From: Candidatus Pelagisphaera phototrophica
GTDB lineage: Bacteria > Verrucomicrobiota > Verrucomicrobiia > Opitutales > Opitutaceae
Reading direction: 5' to 3'
DNA: 64,000 nt
NCBI RefSeq assembly: GCF_014529625.1
Contig: NZ_CP076039.1
Coordinates: forward strand, 1,550,001-1,614,000
Positions 19,514 through 29,216 of this stretch are shown piece after piece (positions within the stretch are counted from its first letter, which is position 1; the number at the start of each line of letters is the position of its first letter). The translations under genes and the position numbers were made by a program. Under the pieces are notes generated by a model. That model ran no database searches, was not told the DNA's origin, and saw only the letters and a list, made by a program, of their open reading frames with translations.

Positions 19514-20647
19514 ATGCTGATTGAAAGTATATTTGACGGTAAGTCAGAGATGACTGAAGGGAGCGCCAAGAAGTGCCCGGTCGTATTGATGACGCGTATT
19601 CGATTGGCCCGAAATTTGAGTGAAACTCCTTTTCCAAGTTGGGCCAAACTGCCTCAGCGAACCCAGGTACTTGAGACATGTTTACCCGCCGTGGCGTCGC
19701 TAAACCAAATGAAGCGCGGTATAACCGCAGAGGTTGAGGAACTTTCTGAACTAGAAAAACAGATTTTAGTTGAGCGGCATCTAATCAGTCGCGAGCTATC
19801 CGGAGCTCCAGAAAAAGCGGGGGTCGTCATTAGCAAAGACCAGTCGGTTTCCGTCATGATCAATGAGGAGGATCATCTTCGGATTCAGGTCATCAAATCG
19901 GGCTATCGTTTCAAACAAGCTTGGAACTCTGTAAATGTTGTGGATAGCACTCTCGAAGATGAGCTCGACTACGCGTTTTCGTCTCGCATCGGATTCCTGA
20001 CCGCCTGTCCGACTAATGTTGGCACTGGAATGCGTGCCTCAGCGATGATGCATTTGCCTGCGCTGGTGATTTCCAATCAAATGGAGAAAGTTGTTCGGGC
20101 CGTCAATCAGCTCGGAATTGCCGTACGCGGTCTTTTTGGCGAAGGGTCTGATGCGAGTGGCAGCATTTTCCAGATTTCTAACCAGACCACTTTGGGCGAG
20201 TCTGAAGAGGAAATCATCAAGCGCCTGTCAGCGGTTCTAAAGACGATCATTGATCAAGAAATGAATGCGAGGGAGAAAATCCTAGAAAAAGACCCCAACA
20301 AGCTTTTCGACAAGATTGGCCGTGCCTATGGAATTCTTCAGAACAGCCACCTGCTCAGCTCTAGTGAGTGCATGAACTTGGCTTCACTTGTCCGTTTCGG
20401 TGTCGATCTTGAAATGTTTTCTGAAGAAACAAGGAACACAGTCGACCGAATGTTTATCGAATGTCAACCAGGGCACATACAACACCTCGCGGGGAAATCC
20501 ATCGATACGAATGAACGCGACGCTTTCCGGTCTGAATATTTAAGAAAACAGTTTGAGAATGTCGAAAGACCGTTGTTTTCTATGGAAAAGGTTGAGAAGC
20601 GGGAAGACTCTACGGAGGCGGATTCAAGCAAAGGAGAAAAGGAATAG
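19514..20647 (+). CDS. mcsB: protein-arginine kinase McsB
   Basis: 377 residues, phosphagen-kinase fold. VVLMTRIRLARNLSETPFP opens the ATP:guanido phosphotransferase domain. The catalytic NEEDHLR motif, the active-site cysteine region LTACPTNVGTGMRAS and GEGSDASGSIFQISNQ are all present. Near the C-terminus ERDAFRSEYLR corresponds to the RDxxRA motif that in Bacillus McsB forms an allosteric phospho-arginine pocket; here the last Ala is Ser. It phosphorylates arginines of misfolded proteins, marking them for ClpCP. It is not a creatine or arginine kinase: the neighbours mcsA and clpC and the absence of the larger guanido-kinase N-domain settle this. Confidence 0.95.
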   Translation: MLIESIFDGKSEMTEGSAKKCPVVLMTRIRLARNLSETPFPSWAKLPQRTQVLETCLPAVASLNQMKRGITAEVEELSELEKQILVERHLISRELSGAPEKAGVVISKDQSVSVMINEEDHLRIQVIKSGYRFKQAWNSVNVVDSTLEDELDYAFSSRIGFLTACPTNVGTGMRASAMMHLPALVISNQMEKVVRAVNQLGIAVRGLFGEGSDASGSIFQISNQTTLGESEEEIIKRLSAVLKTIIDQEMNAREKILEKDPNKLFDKIGRAYGILQNSHLLSSSECMNLASLVRFGVDLEMFSEETRNTVDRMFIECQPGHIQHLAGKSIDTNERDAFRSEYLRKQFENVERPLFSMEKVEKREDSTEADSSKGEKE

Positions 20648-20653
20648 AATTTT

Positions 20654-23155
20654 ATGGAACCTATGAACAATTTCACCCCTCGCGCGCAGCAAGTACTCGC
20701 TCTTGCGAGGAAAGAGGCGGACCGATTCCATCACAATTACGTGGGAACCGAGCATATTCTTCTGGGCCTTATTAAGTTGGGCCAGGGGGTAGCGGTTAGT
20801 GTACTCCAGAAAATGGGCCTCGATCTGGAAACCGTTCGAAGTGCGGTAGAAAAGCAAGTGGGCTCAGGACCGGAGGGAAAAGCTTCCGGAAGCATTCCTT
20901 ATACGCCTCGAGTGAAGAAGGTGCTCGCACTGGCTGGAAAGGAAGCGAAGGCTCTTAATCACAGTTACGTAGGGACAGAGCATATTCTGTTGGGCCTTTT
21001 ACGTGAAGGGGAAGGGGTGGCAGCACGGGTTCTCAAATCGCTCGAAGTAGATATAGAACGTACGCGCAACGAAATTCTAAGAGAACTGGACCCTCAATTC
21101 TCAGGTGAAACGGAAGATGCGATTGCGGCTCCAAGAGGTCAATCTGGTGACGAAAAGAAGGATACCAAGACACCTGCATTAAAGGCCTTTGGCAGGGACT
21201 TAACGGAGCTTGCCAAAAATGGTGAATTGGATCCGGTGGTCGGTCGAAAGTCGGAAATCCGCCGTGTGATACAGATCTTGTGTCGTCGGACGAAGAACAA
21301 TCCTGTTCTTATCGGGGAAGCAGGAGTTGGCAAAACGGCTATCGCAGAAGGACTTGCCCAAGAAATCGCAAGTGGGGTCATCCCGGAAATACTCGTAGAC
21401 AAGCGTCTAATTACGCTTGATTTGGCTCTCATGGTCGCTGGTACAAAATACCGCGGACAATTCGAAGAGCGGATAAAAGCCGTGATGGACGAAATCAAAA
21501 GAGCGGGGAATATCATCATATTTATCGATGAACTCCATACGATCGTCGGTGCGGGTGCCGCTGAAGGTGCCATGGATGCGTCTAATATTTTCAAGCCTGC
21601 ACTTTCGCGAGGTGAACTTCAATGTATTGGGGCAACCACCCTAAACGAATACCGCAAGTACATCGAAAAAGACAGTGCTCTGGATCGACGTTTTCAAAGC
21701 GTACAAGTCGATGCGCCGAGTGTTGAAGACACCATACTGATTTTGAAAGGCATCCGCCATAAGTACGAGGAGCACCACAAAGCGATTTTTACAGATAAGT
21801 CGCTAGAGGCGGCCGCAAAGCTCTCCGAGCGTTACATCACCGCACGGTTCCTTCCGGACAAAGCGATTGATATTATGGATGAGGCGGGTTCGAAGGCCCG
21901 TATTGCTTCTTTGGCGAGACCTCCGGAAATTGAGTCGTTGACCACGACCATTGAAGAAGTCTGCGCAAAAAAGGAAGAAGCCATCAGCAAGCAGCATTTT
22001 GAGGAAGCTGCTAAGTTTCGTGACGAGGAGAAGCAGCTTAGAGCTAAGCAAGAAAGTGTCTTGGAAGACTGGAAGAAGAGTCGCGAAGAAAATCGAATCA
22101 CGGTGGACGAAGAAGACATGATGAAAGTCGTGGCTGACTGGACTGGAATTCCACTGAACCGCATGGAAAGGAAGGAGACAGAACGTCTGCTTCAATTGGC
22201 TACCGAACTTCAACAGACCGTTATTGGTCAAGATGAGGCGTGCTCAACGATTGCAAAAGCGCTTCGTCGGAGTCGGGCAGACTTGAAGGATCCGAATCGT
22301 CCAATAGGAGCGTTCATGTTCCTTGGACCGACCGGTGTGGGAAAAACGTTTCTTGCTCAAACGCTGGCTGAAAAGATGTTTGGCGATAGCAATTCGATTA
22401 TTCAGGTAGATATGTCTGAATACATGGAGAAGTTTTCCGTTTCGCGTATGATAGGTTCGCCTCCTGGATATGTCGGCCACGAAGAAGGGGGACAGCTTTC
22501 CGAGCAGGTTCGCCGCAAGCCTTACTCCGTTGTGCTTTTCGATGAAATTGAAAAGGCCCACCCAGATGTTGTCCAAATCATGCTTCAGATTTTCGAAGAG
22601 GGTCGTCTTACGGATAGCTTAGGTCGAGAAATCGACTTTCGTAACACCATAATAATCATGACGACCAACGTTGGAGCAGCCGCCATTCAGCGTCAGACCA
22701 AAATGGGCTTTGGAGCTGCCAAATCTCTGAGCAACGATTACGAGTCTATCAAGGAGAACGTTACCGAAGAGGCGAAGAAAACCTTCAAGCCTGAATTCCT
22801 AAACCGGATTAACGATCTCATCGTTTTCCATAGTTTGGAGCGGGAGCACCTTTTCAAAATCGTGGATCTGGAAATTGCGAAAGTGCAGTCTCGATTGATT
22901 GAAAAGAAGATCTCAATTGAACTGACGAAAGACGCGAAAGAACTCATTATCGATACGGGTTACGATGAGAAGTATGGCGCGAGACCCCTTCGTCGGGCGA
23001 TCGAGCAATTGCTTGAAGATCCATTAGCTGAAGCCTTGCTTGGCGGCGAAATCAATGAAGAGGATTGTGTGGCGATTGACCGCGATGGAGACAAACTCAC
23101 GTTCACAAGCATAGAGAAGGCAGAGGCGACCGCTTCCGAGTCTGAAACAAGTTGA
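20654..23155 (+). CDS. clpC: AAA+ unfoldase ClpC
   Basis: 833 residues. There are two Clp-N repeats (residues about 8-70 and 83-145), each with YVGTEHILLGL. The glutamates of these motifs (residues 33 and 109) correspond to the phospho-arginine-docking Glu32 and Glu106 known in B. subtilis ClpC. AAA-1 has Walker A GEAGVGKTA. The middle domain contains a UVR-type segment (KKEEAISKQHFEEAAKFRDE). AAA-2 has GPTGVGKT and VLFDEIEKAHPD. It unfolds substrates for ClpP in the cytoplasm. It is the last gene of the mcsA-mcsB-clpC operon and is followed by a strong terminator. Confidence 0.96.
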   Translation: MEPMNNFTPRAQQVLALARKEADRFHHNYVGTEHILLGLIKLGQGVAVSVLQKMGLDLETVRSAVEKQVGSGPEGKASGSIPYTPRVKKVLALAGKEAKALNHSYVGTEHILLGLLREGEGVAARVLKSLEVDIERTRNEILRELDPQFSGETEDAIAAPRGQSGDEKKDTKTPALKAFGRDLTELAKNGELDPVVGRKSEIRRVIQILCRRTKNNPVLIGEAGVGKTAIAEGLAQEIASGVIPEILVDKRLITLDLALMVAGTKYRGQFEERIKAVMDEIKRAGNIIIFIDELHTIVGAGAAEGAMDASNIFKPALSRGELQCIGATTLNEYRKYIEKDSALDRRFQSVQVDAPSVEDTILILKGIRHKYEEHHKAIFTDKSLEAAAKLSERYITARFLPDKAIDIMDEAGSKARIASLARPPEIESLTTTIEEVCAKKEEAISKQHFEEAAKFRDEEKQLRAKQESVLEDWKKSREENRITVDEEDMMKVVADWTGIPLNRMERKETERLLQLATELQQTVIGQDEACSTIAKALRRSRADLKDPNRPIGAFMFLGPTGVGKTFLAQTLAEKMFGDSNSIIQVDMSEYMEKFSVSRMIGSPPGYVGHEEGGQLSEQVRRKPYSVVLFDEIEKAHPDVVQIMLQIFEEGRLTDSLGREIDFRNTIIIMTTNVGAAAIQRQTKMGFGAAKSLSNDYESIKENVTEEAKKTFKPEFLNRINDLIVFHSLEREHLFKIVDLEIAKVQSRLIEKKISIELTKDAKELIIDTGYDEKYGARPLRRAIEQLLEDPLAEALLGGEINEEDCVAIDRDGDKLTFTSIEKAEATASESETS

Positions 23156-23213
23156 GGAACACGGACCGATCGCTTTTTTTGGGTCCTTTCTGAAGCAACA
23201 GATCTAATTTTAT

Positions 23214-23244
23214 CAGCCGCGGGTTTATGCTCGCGGCTTTTTTG
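23214..23244 (+). terminator. intrinsic terminator of the mcsAB-clpC operon
   Basis: Perfect 7-bp stem AGCCGCG / CGCGGCT with a 10-base loop, followed by six T, 60 bp past the clpC stop. Confidence 0.9.
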
Positions 23245-23333
23245 AATACGAAATTGCCTTATGAGCGTATAACCTTTTTGTCAGGCGCCTTGATCTGTTT
23301 GAATTAGCCAGACTGAATAAAGAGCGTAATTAG

Positions 23334-26300
23334 ATGAGAAGAAAGTTTCTAGCAATCTCGATTACCGCCACAATTTTGGTCCTAGCCTATTGGTCGTGGG
23401 TCTGGACTGAGGTCGAATTACCCGATCAAAGTAGAGAATTCGTTGAGTCTCATATTGAAGAGGGCGAAATCACAAAGCTGGACTCTATTGGCCATTCCAT
23501 AGTAAAGGATGCGAAGGAGTACAGCGGATTAATCGAAGAACAGTTTGTTCCGACAGGCCGCTTTGAAAACAGTCGGGTCATTGATAAACTAATTGAATCA
23601 ACAGGTTCGGAAAAGGAAAAAGTCACTGCCTATTTTCTAGTTGATAGTGGTGTAGATAGAAAACGTCTGGCGCTCGTTGAGCAAATTTATGAAAAAGAAC
23701 TCGGAGGCGAACTGTCGTTAGTTAACCAGTACGCTTCAGTCGGGGATGAAGTGATATTTGACGCGAACCCGCTATTTGTCGATAAAGTAGCTCTCGAAGA
23801 ATACTTAGAACTAGCGGATGGTTTTATATCGAGGAAATCAAGACTCTCGAGCTTTGTTCAGATAAAGCTTCTTAAGCCTAGTGTTTCAGGCTATCGCGAT
23901 CTGCTAAGTGGACTGCGCATGAAATTTCCGAATACAGTCGTTTCGCGGGACGATCTACATTTTGTTTCAGCGGAACCAGCGGAATATTTGTCCTCTCTCC
24001 AATGGCACCTTGATCAGATTGGAGCCCCAGATGCTTGGGAGTTTTCAACTGGTGAAGATGATGTCGTTGTCGCGGTTATTGACACGGGGTGTCTCACCTC
24101 ACACCCAGATTTGGTTGAAAATATTTTTATGAATACGGACGAGATTCCCAACAATGGAATCGATGATGACAGTAATGGGTTTATTGACGATGTGAGAGGT
24201 TGGGATTTTCTCGATGACGATGCGAATCCGAATGATGAGACCGGACATGGTACTCACATTTCGGGAATAGTGGGGGCAAGGGGAAATAACGGAATAGGGA
24301 CGACGGGTGTCGGTTGGAATATCAAGGTGCTACCTCTCAAGGTTGGGGATAATACTGGACTTTCAAGTTCCGCTATCGCGGAAGCGTTACGCTATGTTTC
24401 GAGTTTGAAACAGAAAGGAGTAAATGTAGTCGCTACTAACAATTCTTACGGGTCGAGCTCCCCGAATAATGTCGCGAGGGCTGCGATTCAAGTCCATGAG
24501 GACATCGGAATCGTTTTTGTCGCAGCAGCGGGAAACGCTAGCGAGGATATAGATGCGGCGAGTAGTTCCCAGTATCCAGCAGGATTTCCAGAGGCAAACA
24601 TTATTTCTGTAGCCAGTTCCACTCAAGGAGATGCCCTGTCTTTCGGTTCGAATTATGGTATTGAAAGTGTCGATATCGCCGCACCGGGTCAAGAAGTGTA
24701 TTCGACCTACCTTGACGACGATTATGAGTTTCTGACTGGAACCTCTATGGCGTCGCCGATTGTTGCGGGTGCAATAGCTTTGCTAGCGACATACGAACCT
24801 GGACTGTCGGCAAAGGAAATGCGTCAGCGAGTTTTTGATACTGCAAAGCCGCTAGAAAGCTTATCAGGAAAAATTTCGACTGGGGGACGACTCGATTTGC
24901 TTGCGATGCTAGAAATGGATTTAGCGGGACACACGCTCTCAGTCAAAGGCCATGAGCCACACTTGATCCTCCTACCTGATAGTGATTTCACGGTCGACTT
25001 TAAGTTAGAGGCATCAGGCGACGCGGATGTAGCGTTTGAGTATCTAGGGGCGGAAAGTGACGTCCGGATTCAAGAGATTTCCGATCGAATCTATTCGATT
25101 CAATTCAGCTCTCCGGGAGCATATCGTTTTAGATTCACTGCAGAGAAACTTGGGATAGTGAGAGAGCTTGAGAAGATAGTGGTTGTGGATCCAGGAGCGA
25201 TAGCTGATGTGACTACAGGTCTACTCCATTCGTGGAACTTTAGAGAGAATGGAACCTTGCTAGTGGATAGCGTTGGAAACGGTAATGCGGAGCTTGTAGG
25301 CGCCACCCGCGTGGATACGCCACTAGATCGTGGTGTAGACTTCGATGGTACCTCCAGTTTTGCCCGGTTTAACGCAAGTTTCTCGCCGATCGTCACACTG
25401 TCTGCGTTTGTGAAAGCGGATGACTTATTATCAAGTCCCCATCCGCGAATTATTAACATGCCGGACTACTACCTCTATTTTTCAACCAGAGGAATTTCGG
25501 ATGTGCCTGACGGTAATGCGAATACGTTGAAATTCTATTCGAATCGGACAGGAGACTTCGGAGTTTGGAATTCACCACCAGATACGGTTCTTGAAGGCGA
25601 GTGGATACACGTCCTAGCGAGTTACGATAGTAGAGAAACGGCGAATACACCGAAACTCTACATAAATGGAGTGGAGCAAAAGGTGCGGTTACAGAGGATT
25701 CCCGTTGGTGAGCAGACGATTGGAGGTGGTGAATCCTATCTCGGGGATCGTGCGGACGGAACTCGGGCCTGGGATGGCCAAATGGACGAGGTTCGAGTCT
25801 TTAATCGTCTAATAGATAAAGAGGAAGTCTCTTTGCTAGCTGCTCGATACGCGTCTGCAGTTTGGGATGCTTATTCGATATCGGAACTGCCTGATAGCGT
25901 TACGAGCGATTCAGTTTCCTTGGGCTTGAGGGATGCTTCTGGCAATGCGCCCAATGCCGATTTTCAATGGAGCCTCGTTGATGATTCTATCGGAGTGTCA
26001 TTGGGCGATGCGGATGGATCCTCTGTTGAAGTGCGGAATCCAGAAAATTTAAATATAAGCATTGTTTTAAAGGCTTCCAGCTCCTTCGGCGTTCGTTATT
26101 ATAGATACGATCTAGTAAGCGATCCTCCTAAAATTGAACCGGGGGTATATACGGGAACTACTTCTACAGGCGGAACCCTTTGGGTGGAGGTAGAGGAAGG
26201 GCGACGCATGGGAAATATCACTATATTTGATGAAGATGCCGAAGTCTTTAGAATTCGGGAGCCCATTTCAATTGATCCATTTGGCGATTTTGAGACAGAT

Positions 26301-27533
26301 CCTTTTCTTTCTTTTCGAATTACGGGTACGATTGATGGTGAGGTCGTTGGCCAGATCGAGGATTCGGACATTACTTTTTCAGGCCATAATATTAAACCGA
26401 ACAACTTGGTAACTGGTTTTGATGGCTTCTATTCTGGAGGTGCTATCGGTGATGGTGGACGATCTTTAGACCTCAAAGTTCTGCAAAACGGAGAAGCGTA
26501 TCTTTGGCAAACAGGCGCTCAATCCGAATTAACCCAAGGGGTTGTATCCAAAGATGGAACTTTTAGCCTTTTGGTTAACGACGGTGCAACAATCTTGGGA
26601 AGAATAGATTCAGGAAATGGGAGAGTTAGAGGTGAGGTCAGCGTTGGAGATGAAGCCCGTAGCATTTATCTACGAAAAAGTAGCCTTGATCCAGTAAACC
26701 GATACGTGAACCTCTCAACGAGAGGTTTTTCCAGCTCAGGGGAGAATGTATTAATTGGTGGATTTGTCCTTGCTGGAACTCAGCCAAGAACTGTGCTTAT
26801 TAGAGGCTTAGGGCCCGAATTAGAAAATAGAGGATTGGTAAACTTTCTTCAGAATCCGCGAATCAGGATTTTTAGTGGAAGTGAGGTAATCGCGGTTAAT
26901 GAGTTTTGGAGTAGCCAACCCAATTTGGAGGAGCTCATTGAGTTTTCGAGCCGAGTACAGGCTTCTCCGCTTCCTTCCGGGAGTATGGACGCGGCGATGC
27001 TTTTGGAATTAGATCCCGGGCTCTACACGGCTCTCCTCGATTCTAATGGAGGTGAAGGTGATGGACTTTTTGAGATTTTCGATGACCCAGGCGAATCAGA
27101 GCCCTCTCTGTTCAATGTATCCACGAGAGGTAAAGTAAAGGGACAAGAGAGTCCCTTGATTGCCGGTTTTGTGGTTTCAGGATTCGAGCCTAAACGAGTC
27201 CTGATCAGAGTGCTCGGACCAGCCTTGGGCGACCGTGGAATTTCTGAACCCCTGGCAGATCCTTGGCTTGAACTGTATTCCGAGTCGGTGCCAATTGCTG
27301 CCAATGATGACTGGAGTGAAGGATCTCGGCCGAGTTCGAATGGGAGTGCGGTAAGGGGACCCGCGAGGGGCTTAATGAGTGCCTTTGAATCCTCGGGCGC
27401 GACGCCTTTGAATTTCGGTTCGAAGGACTCCGCGATGCTGGTCTGGTTGGAACCGGGCCTGTATACGGCGATAGCGAGAGGATTCGAAGGAGATGAAGGA
27501 ATCGCGTTGATCGAAGTATTCGAACTCAGATAA
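23334..27533 (+). CDS. secreted subtilisin-like serine protease with LamG and C-terminal repeats
   Basis: 1399 residues. A short basic N-terminus and hydrophobic helix (LAISITATILVLAYWSWVW) serve as signal or anchor. About 200 residues of propeptide-like sequence follow. The S8 peptidase domain covers about 225-515, with Asp near 249 (VAVIDTGCLTSHPDL), His near 305 (GHGTHISGIVGARGNNG) and Ser near 471 (TGTSMASPIVAGA). A LamG/concanavalin-like domain spans about 627-840 (WNFRENGTLLVDSVGNG, then VFNRLIDKEE). The C-terminus has two copies (about 1125-1252 and 1260-1399) of a module beginning N-x-STRG and containing IAGFVVSG, VLIRxLGPxL, DSAMLxxLxPGLYTA and a final EVFE. The same module ends the CAP protein at 35395. 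It is probably an extracellular or surface protease. Confidence 0.9.
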   Translation: MRRKFLAISITATILVLAYWSWVWTEVELPDQSREFVESHIEEGEITKLDSIGHSIVKDAKEYSGLIEEQFVPTGRFENSRVIDKLIESTGSEKEKVTAYFLVDSGVDRKRLALVEQIYEKELGGELSLVNQYASVGDEVIFDANPLFVDKVALEEYLELADGFISRKSRLSSFVQIKLLKPSVSGYRDLLSGLRMKFPNTVVSRDDLHFVSAEPAEYLSSLQWHLDQIGAPDAWEFSTGEDDVVVAVIDTGCLTSHPDLVENIFMNTDEIPNNGIDDDSNGFIDDVRGWDFLDDDANPNDETGHGTHISGIVGARGNNGIGTTGVGWNIKVLPLKVGDNTGLSSSAIAEALRYVSSLKQKGVNVVATNNSYGSSSPNNVARAAIQVHEDIGIVFVAAAGNASEDIDAASSSQYPAGFPEANIISVASSTQGDALSFGSNYGIESVDIAAPGQEVYSTYLDDDYEFLTGTSMASPIVAGAIALLATYEPGLSAKEMRQRVFDTAKPLESLSGKISTGGRLDLLAMLEMDLAGHTLSVKGHEPHLILLPDSDFTVDFKLEASGDADVAFEYLGAESDVRIQEISDRIYSIQFSSPGAYRFRFTAEKLGIVRELEKIVVVDPGAIADVTTGLLHSWNFRENGTLLVDSVGNGNAELVGATRVDTPLDRGVDFDGTSSFARFNASFSPIVTLSAFVKADDLLSSPHPRIINMPDYYLYFSTRGISDVPDGNANTLKFYSNRTGDFGVWNSPPDTVLEGEWIHVLASYDSRETANTPKLYINGVEQKVRLQRIPVGEQTIGGGESYLGDRADGTRAWDGQMDEVRVFNRLIDKEEVSLLAARYASAVWDAYSISELPDSVTSDSVSLGLRDASGNAPNADFQWSLVDDSIGVSLGDADGSSVEVRNPENLNISIVLKASSSFGVRYYRYDLVSDPPKIEPGVYTGTTSTGGTLWVEVEEGRRMGNITIFDEDAEVFRIREPISIDPFGDFETDPFLSFRITGTIDGEVVGQIEDSDITFSGHNIKPNNLVTGFDGFYSGGAIGDGGRSLDLKVLQNGEAYLWQTGAQSELTQGVVSKDGTFSLLVNDGATILGRIDSGNGRVRGEVSVGDEARSIYLRKSSLDPVNRYVNLSTRGFSSSGENVLIGGFVLAGTQPRTVLIRGLGPELENRGLVNFLQNPRIRIFSGSEVIAVNEFWSSQPNLEELIEFSSRVQASPLPSGSMDAAMLLELDPGLYTALLDSNGGEGDGLFEIFDDPGESEPSLFNVSTRGKVKGQESPLIAGFVVSGFEPKRVLIRVLGPALGDRGISEPLADPWLELYSESVPIAANDDWSEGSRPSSNGSAVRGPARGLMSAFESSGATPLNFGSKDSAMLVWLEPGLYTAIARGFEGDEGIALIEVFELR

Positions 27534-27630
27534 TTTGGATTACACCGATAATCCGTGTAAGTCCAAGCGGATCACTTTAACCCTATGCAGGGGTTGCATT
27601 ATGTAGAAGGTGTCCTATTGGTTCTGCGGC

Positions 27631-28668
27631 ATGTTCGTCGACGAGACTAAAGTGAAGTTGCAAGCGGGAGATGGCGGCCGAGGCTGTGTAAGTTTTCGTC
27701 GTGAAAAGTATGAAGCTTTCGGAGGACCCAATGGGGGAGATGGCGGTAAAGGAGGGGACGTCATTCTGGAGGGTTCCAGCAACGAGAATAACCTCACCCG
27801 TTATCGTTTTCAGCCGCATTGGAACGGCGGTCGCGGCGAACATGGTCGGGGTTCAGATCAGAGCGGTGCCCAAGGAAAAAACTGTGTGCTGACGGTGCCA
27901 CCGGGAACGATAGTGGTGGATCTGGAAACGGGCCAAATTGTGGCCGAAATTCTCGAGCATGGCGAAACCAAGGTCCTGCTTGAGGGAGGCAACGGAGGTT
28001 GGGGAAACAAAAAATTCAAAAGCTCGGTGAATCGAGCCCCCAGAAGAGCTAATCCAGGCGAACCGGGCGGGTCGGGAGAGTTTAAGCTAATTCTTAAGAG
28101 TATCGCGGACATCGGCTTGGTGGGGTACCCGAATGCGGGTAAATCAACCTTGACGAGTCTGATAACGAATGCCCGTCCCAAGGTGGCGGCCTACCCGTTC
28201 ACGACCCTACACCCTCAAATTGGAGTTATCGAATACCCAGAACGTTACAAGACACTAGAGATAGCTGATATTCCTGGGCTGATCGACGGTGCGAGCGAAA
28301 ACCGAGGCTTAGGGCATCGATTTTTGAGGCACATCGAACGCTGTTTTTTACTTACCCTTATTATAGACATGTCGGGAATTGATGTTCGGGAGCCATGGGC
28401 TGACTATGACCAGCTTATACAAGAGTTGGGGGCTTATGATCCAGAGCTGCTAAAAAAGCCTAAGCTATTGGTAGCCAATAAGATGGATGAAGAATCGGCG
28501 GTAGAAAATCTTAAAATATTCGAGAAAACTCGCGACGTTGCCATCCAGCCAGTCTCATGTTTGACGGAGGAGGGATTAGCTGAACTAAAAGAACTTATAT
28601 GGGAAAAGGTAACTCAGGCTAAAGCTAAGGAAAAAGAAGCCGAGAGTTCAAAGAGCGGAAACCGCTAA
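27631..28668 (+). CDS. obgE: GTPase ObgE/CgtA
   Basis: 345 residues from the ATG at 27631. The first residues MFVDETKVKLQAGDGGRGC match the family start, so the GTG at 27610 is rejected. The glycine-rich Obg domain (GGPNGGDGGKGGDVILEG, GRGEHGRGSDQSGAQGKN) occupies residues 1-158. The G domain has G1 GYPNAGKST, the TTLHP G2 region, G3 DIPGLIDGA, and NKMD as G4. It is an essential ribosome-associated GTPase. In many bacteria obg follows rplU-rpmA; here it follows a protease gene, so that linkage is lost. Confidence 0.95.
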   Translation: MFVDETKVKLQAGDGGRGCVSFRREKYEAFGGPNGGDGGKGGDVILEGSSNENNLTRYRFQPHWNGGRGEHGRGSDQSGAQGKNCVLTVPPGTIVVDLETGQIVAEILEHGETKVLLEGGNGGWGNKKFKSSVNRAPRRANPGEPGGSGEFKLILKSIADIGLVGYPNAGKSTLTSLITNARPKVAAYPFTTLHPQIGVIEYPERYKTLEIADIPGLIDGASENRGLGHRFLRHIERCFLLTLIIDMSGIDVREPWADYDQLIQELGAYDPELLKKPKLLVANKMDEESAVENLKIFEKTRDVAIQPVSCLTEEGLAELKELIWEKVTQAKAKEKEAESSKSGNR

Positions 28669-28707
28669 CGACGACTCAACAGCAACTAAGCCTTAACCAA
28701 TCCCTCA

Positions 28708-29211
28708 ATGGCCAGTCTCAAGCCACTTATTGTGCGTGCCAATCGGCTCCTTGGAGCCAGTCTGGTGGAGAAAGGGCTTGTCTCGATTGATGACCTTGAC
28801 GAGGCCAACGATCGGCTTGCGGAGTTCGTTTCGTCTGACTCCAACTCTATGCAGGTCAGTCTGTTGTCTATTCTGGTATCTGAAAAGCAGTTGATCAGCG
28901 AGGATGACCTGCTCGAGTTGCTTGTCGAGGATCACGGGCTAGGCCTGGTAGATGTGAGAAATGTGGAGTATCCGGATTCTTTAAAGAAGAATCTCGACAC
29001 GAAAGTTTGCTGGGCGACATTGACCGTACCGTTTGATCATCTCGAAGATACCACCTATCTGGCGAGCGCTTACTATTTGAGTCCAGCAGTTCGTATCTAT
29101 TGGGAGGAAAAATTGGATGGGCACGTCGTCTGGTTTGCATCAACGGTGGAGTCATTGACGGACTTTCTGGAAAAACTTGAATCATCAGTGGTCGCAGCGG
29201 CTACGAATTGA
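28708..29211 (+). CDS. small GspE/PilB N-terminal-domain-like protein
   Basis: 167 residues, no signal peptide or membrane segment. The pattern [20 protein letters not shown], repeated in looser form as [20 protein letters not shown], is that of the T2SSE_N/MshEN modules that precede the ATPase in GspE and PilB. I do not see catalytic motifs, and the C-terminal half (residues about 90-160) is not recognised. Its TGA overlaps the alternative TTG start of the ATPase gene, and its last codons lie 5 bp from that gene's ATG. The two products are therefore likely made together and may interact. One reading is an N-terminal extension of the ATPase split into its own gene. Confidence 0.72.
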   Translation: MASLKPLIVRANRLLGASLVEKGLVSIDDLDEANDRLAEFVSSDSNSMQVSLLSILVSEKQLISEDDLLELLVEDHGLGLVDVRNVEYPDSLKKNLDTKVCWATLTVPFDHLEDTTYLASAYYLSPAVRIYWEEKLDGHVVWFASTVESLTDFLEKLESSVVAAATN

Positions 29212-29216
29212 GAATC

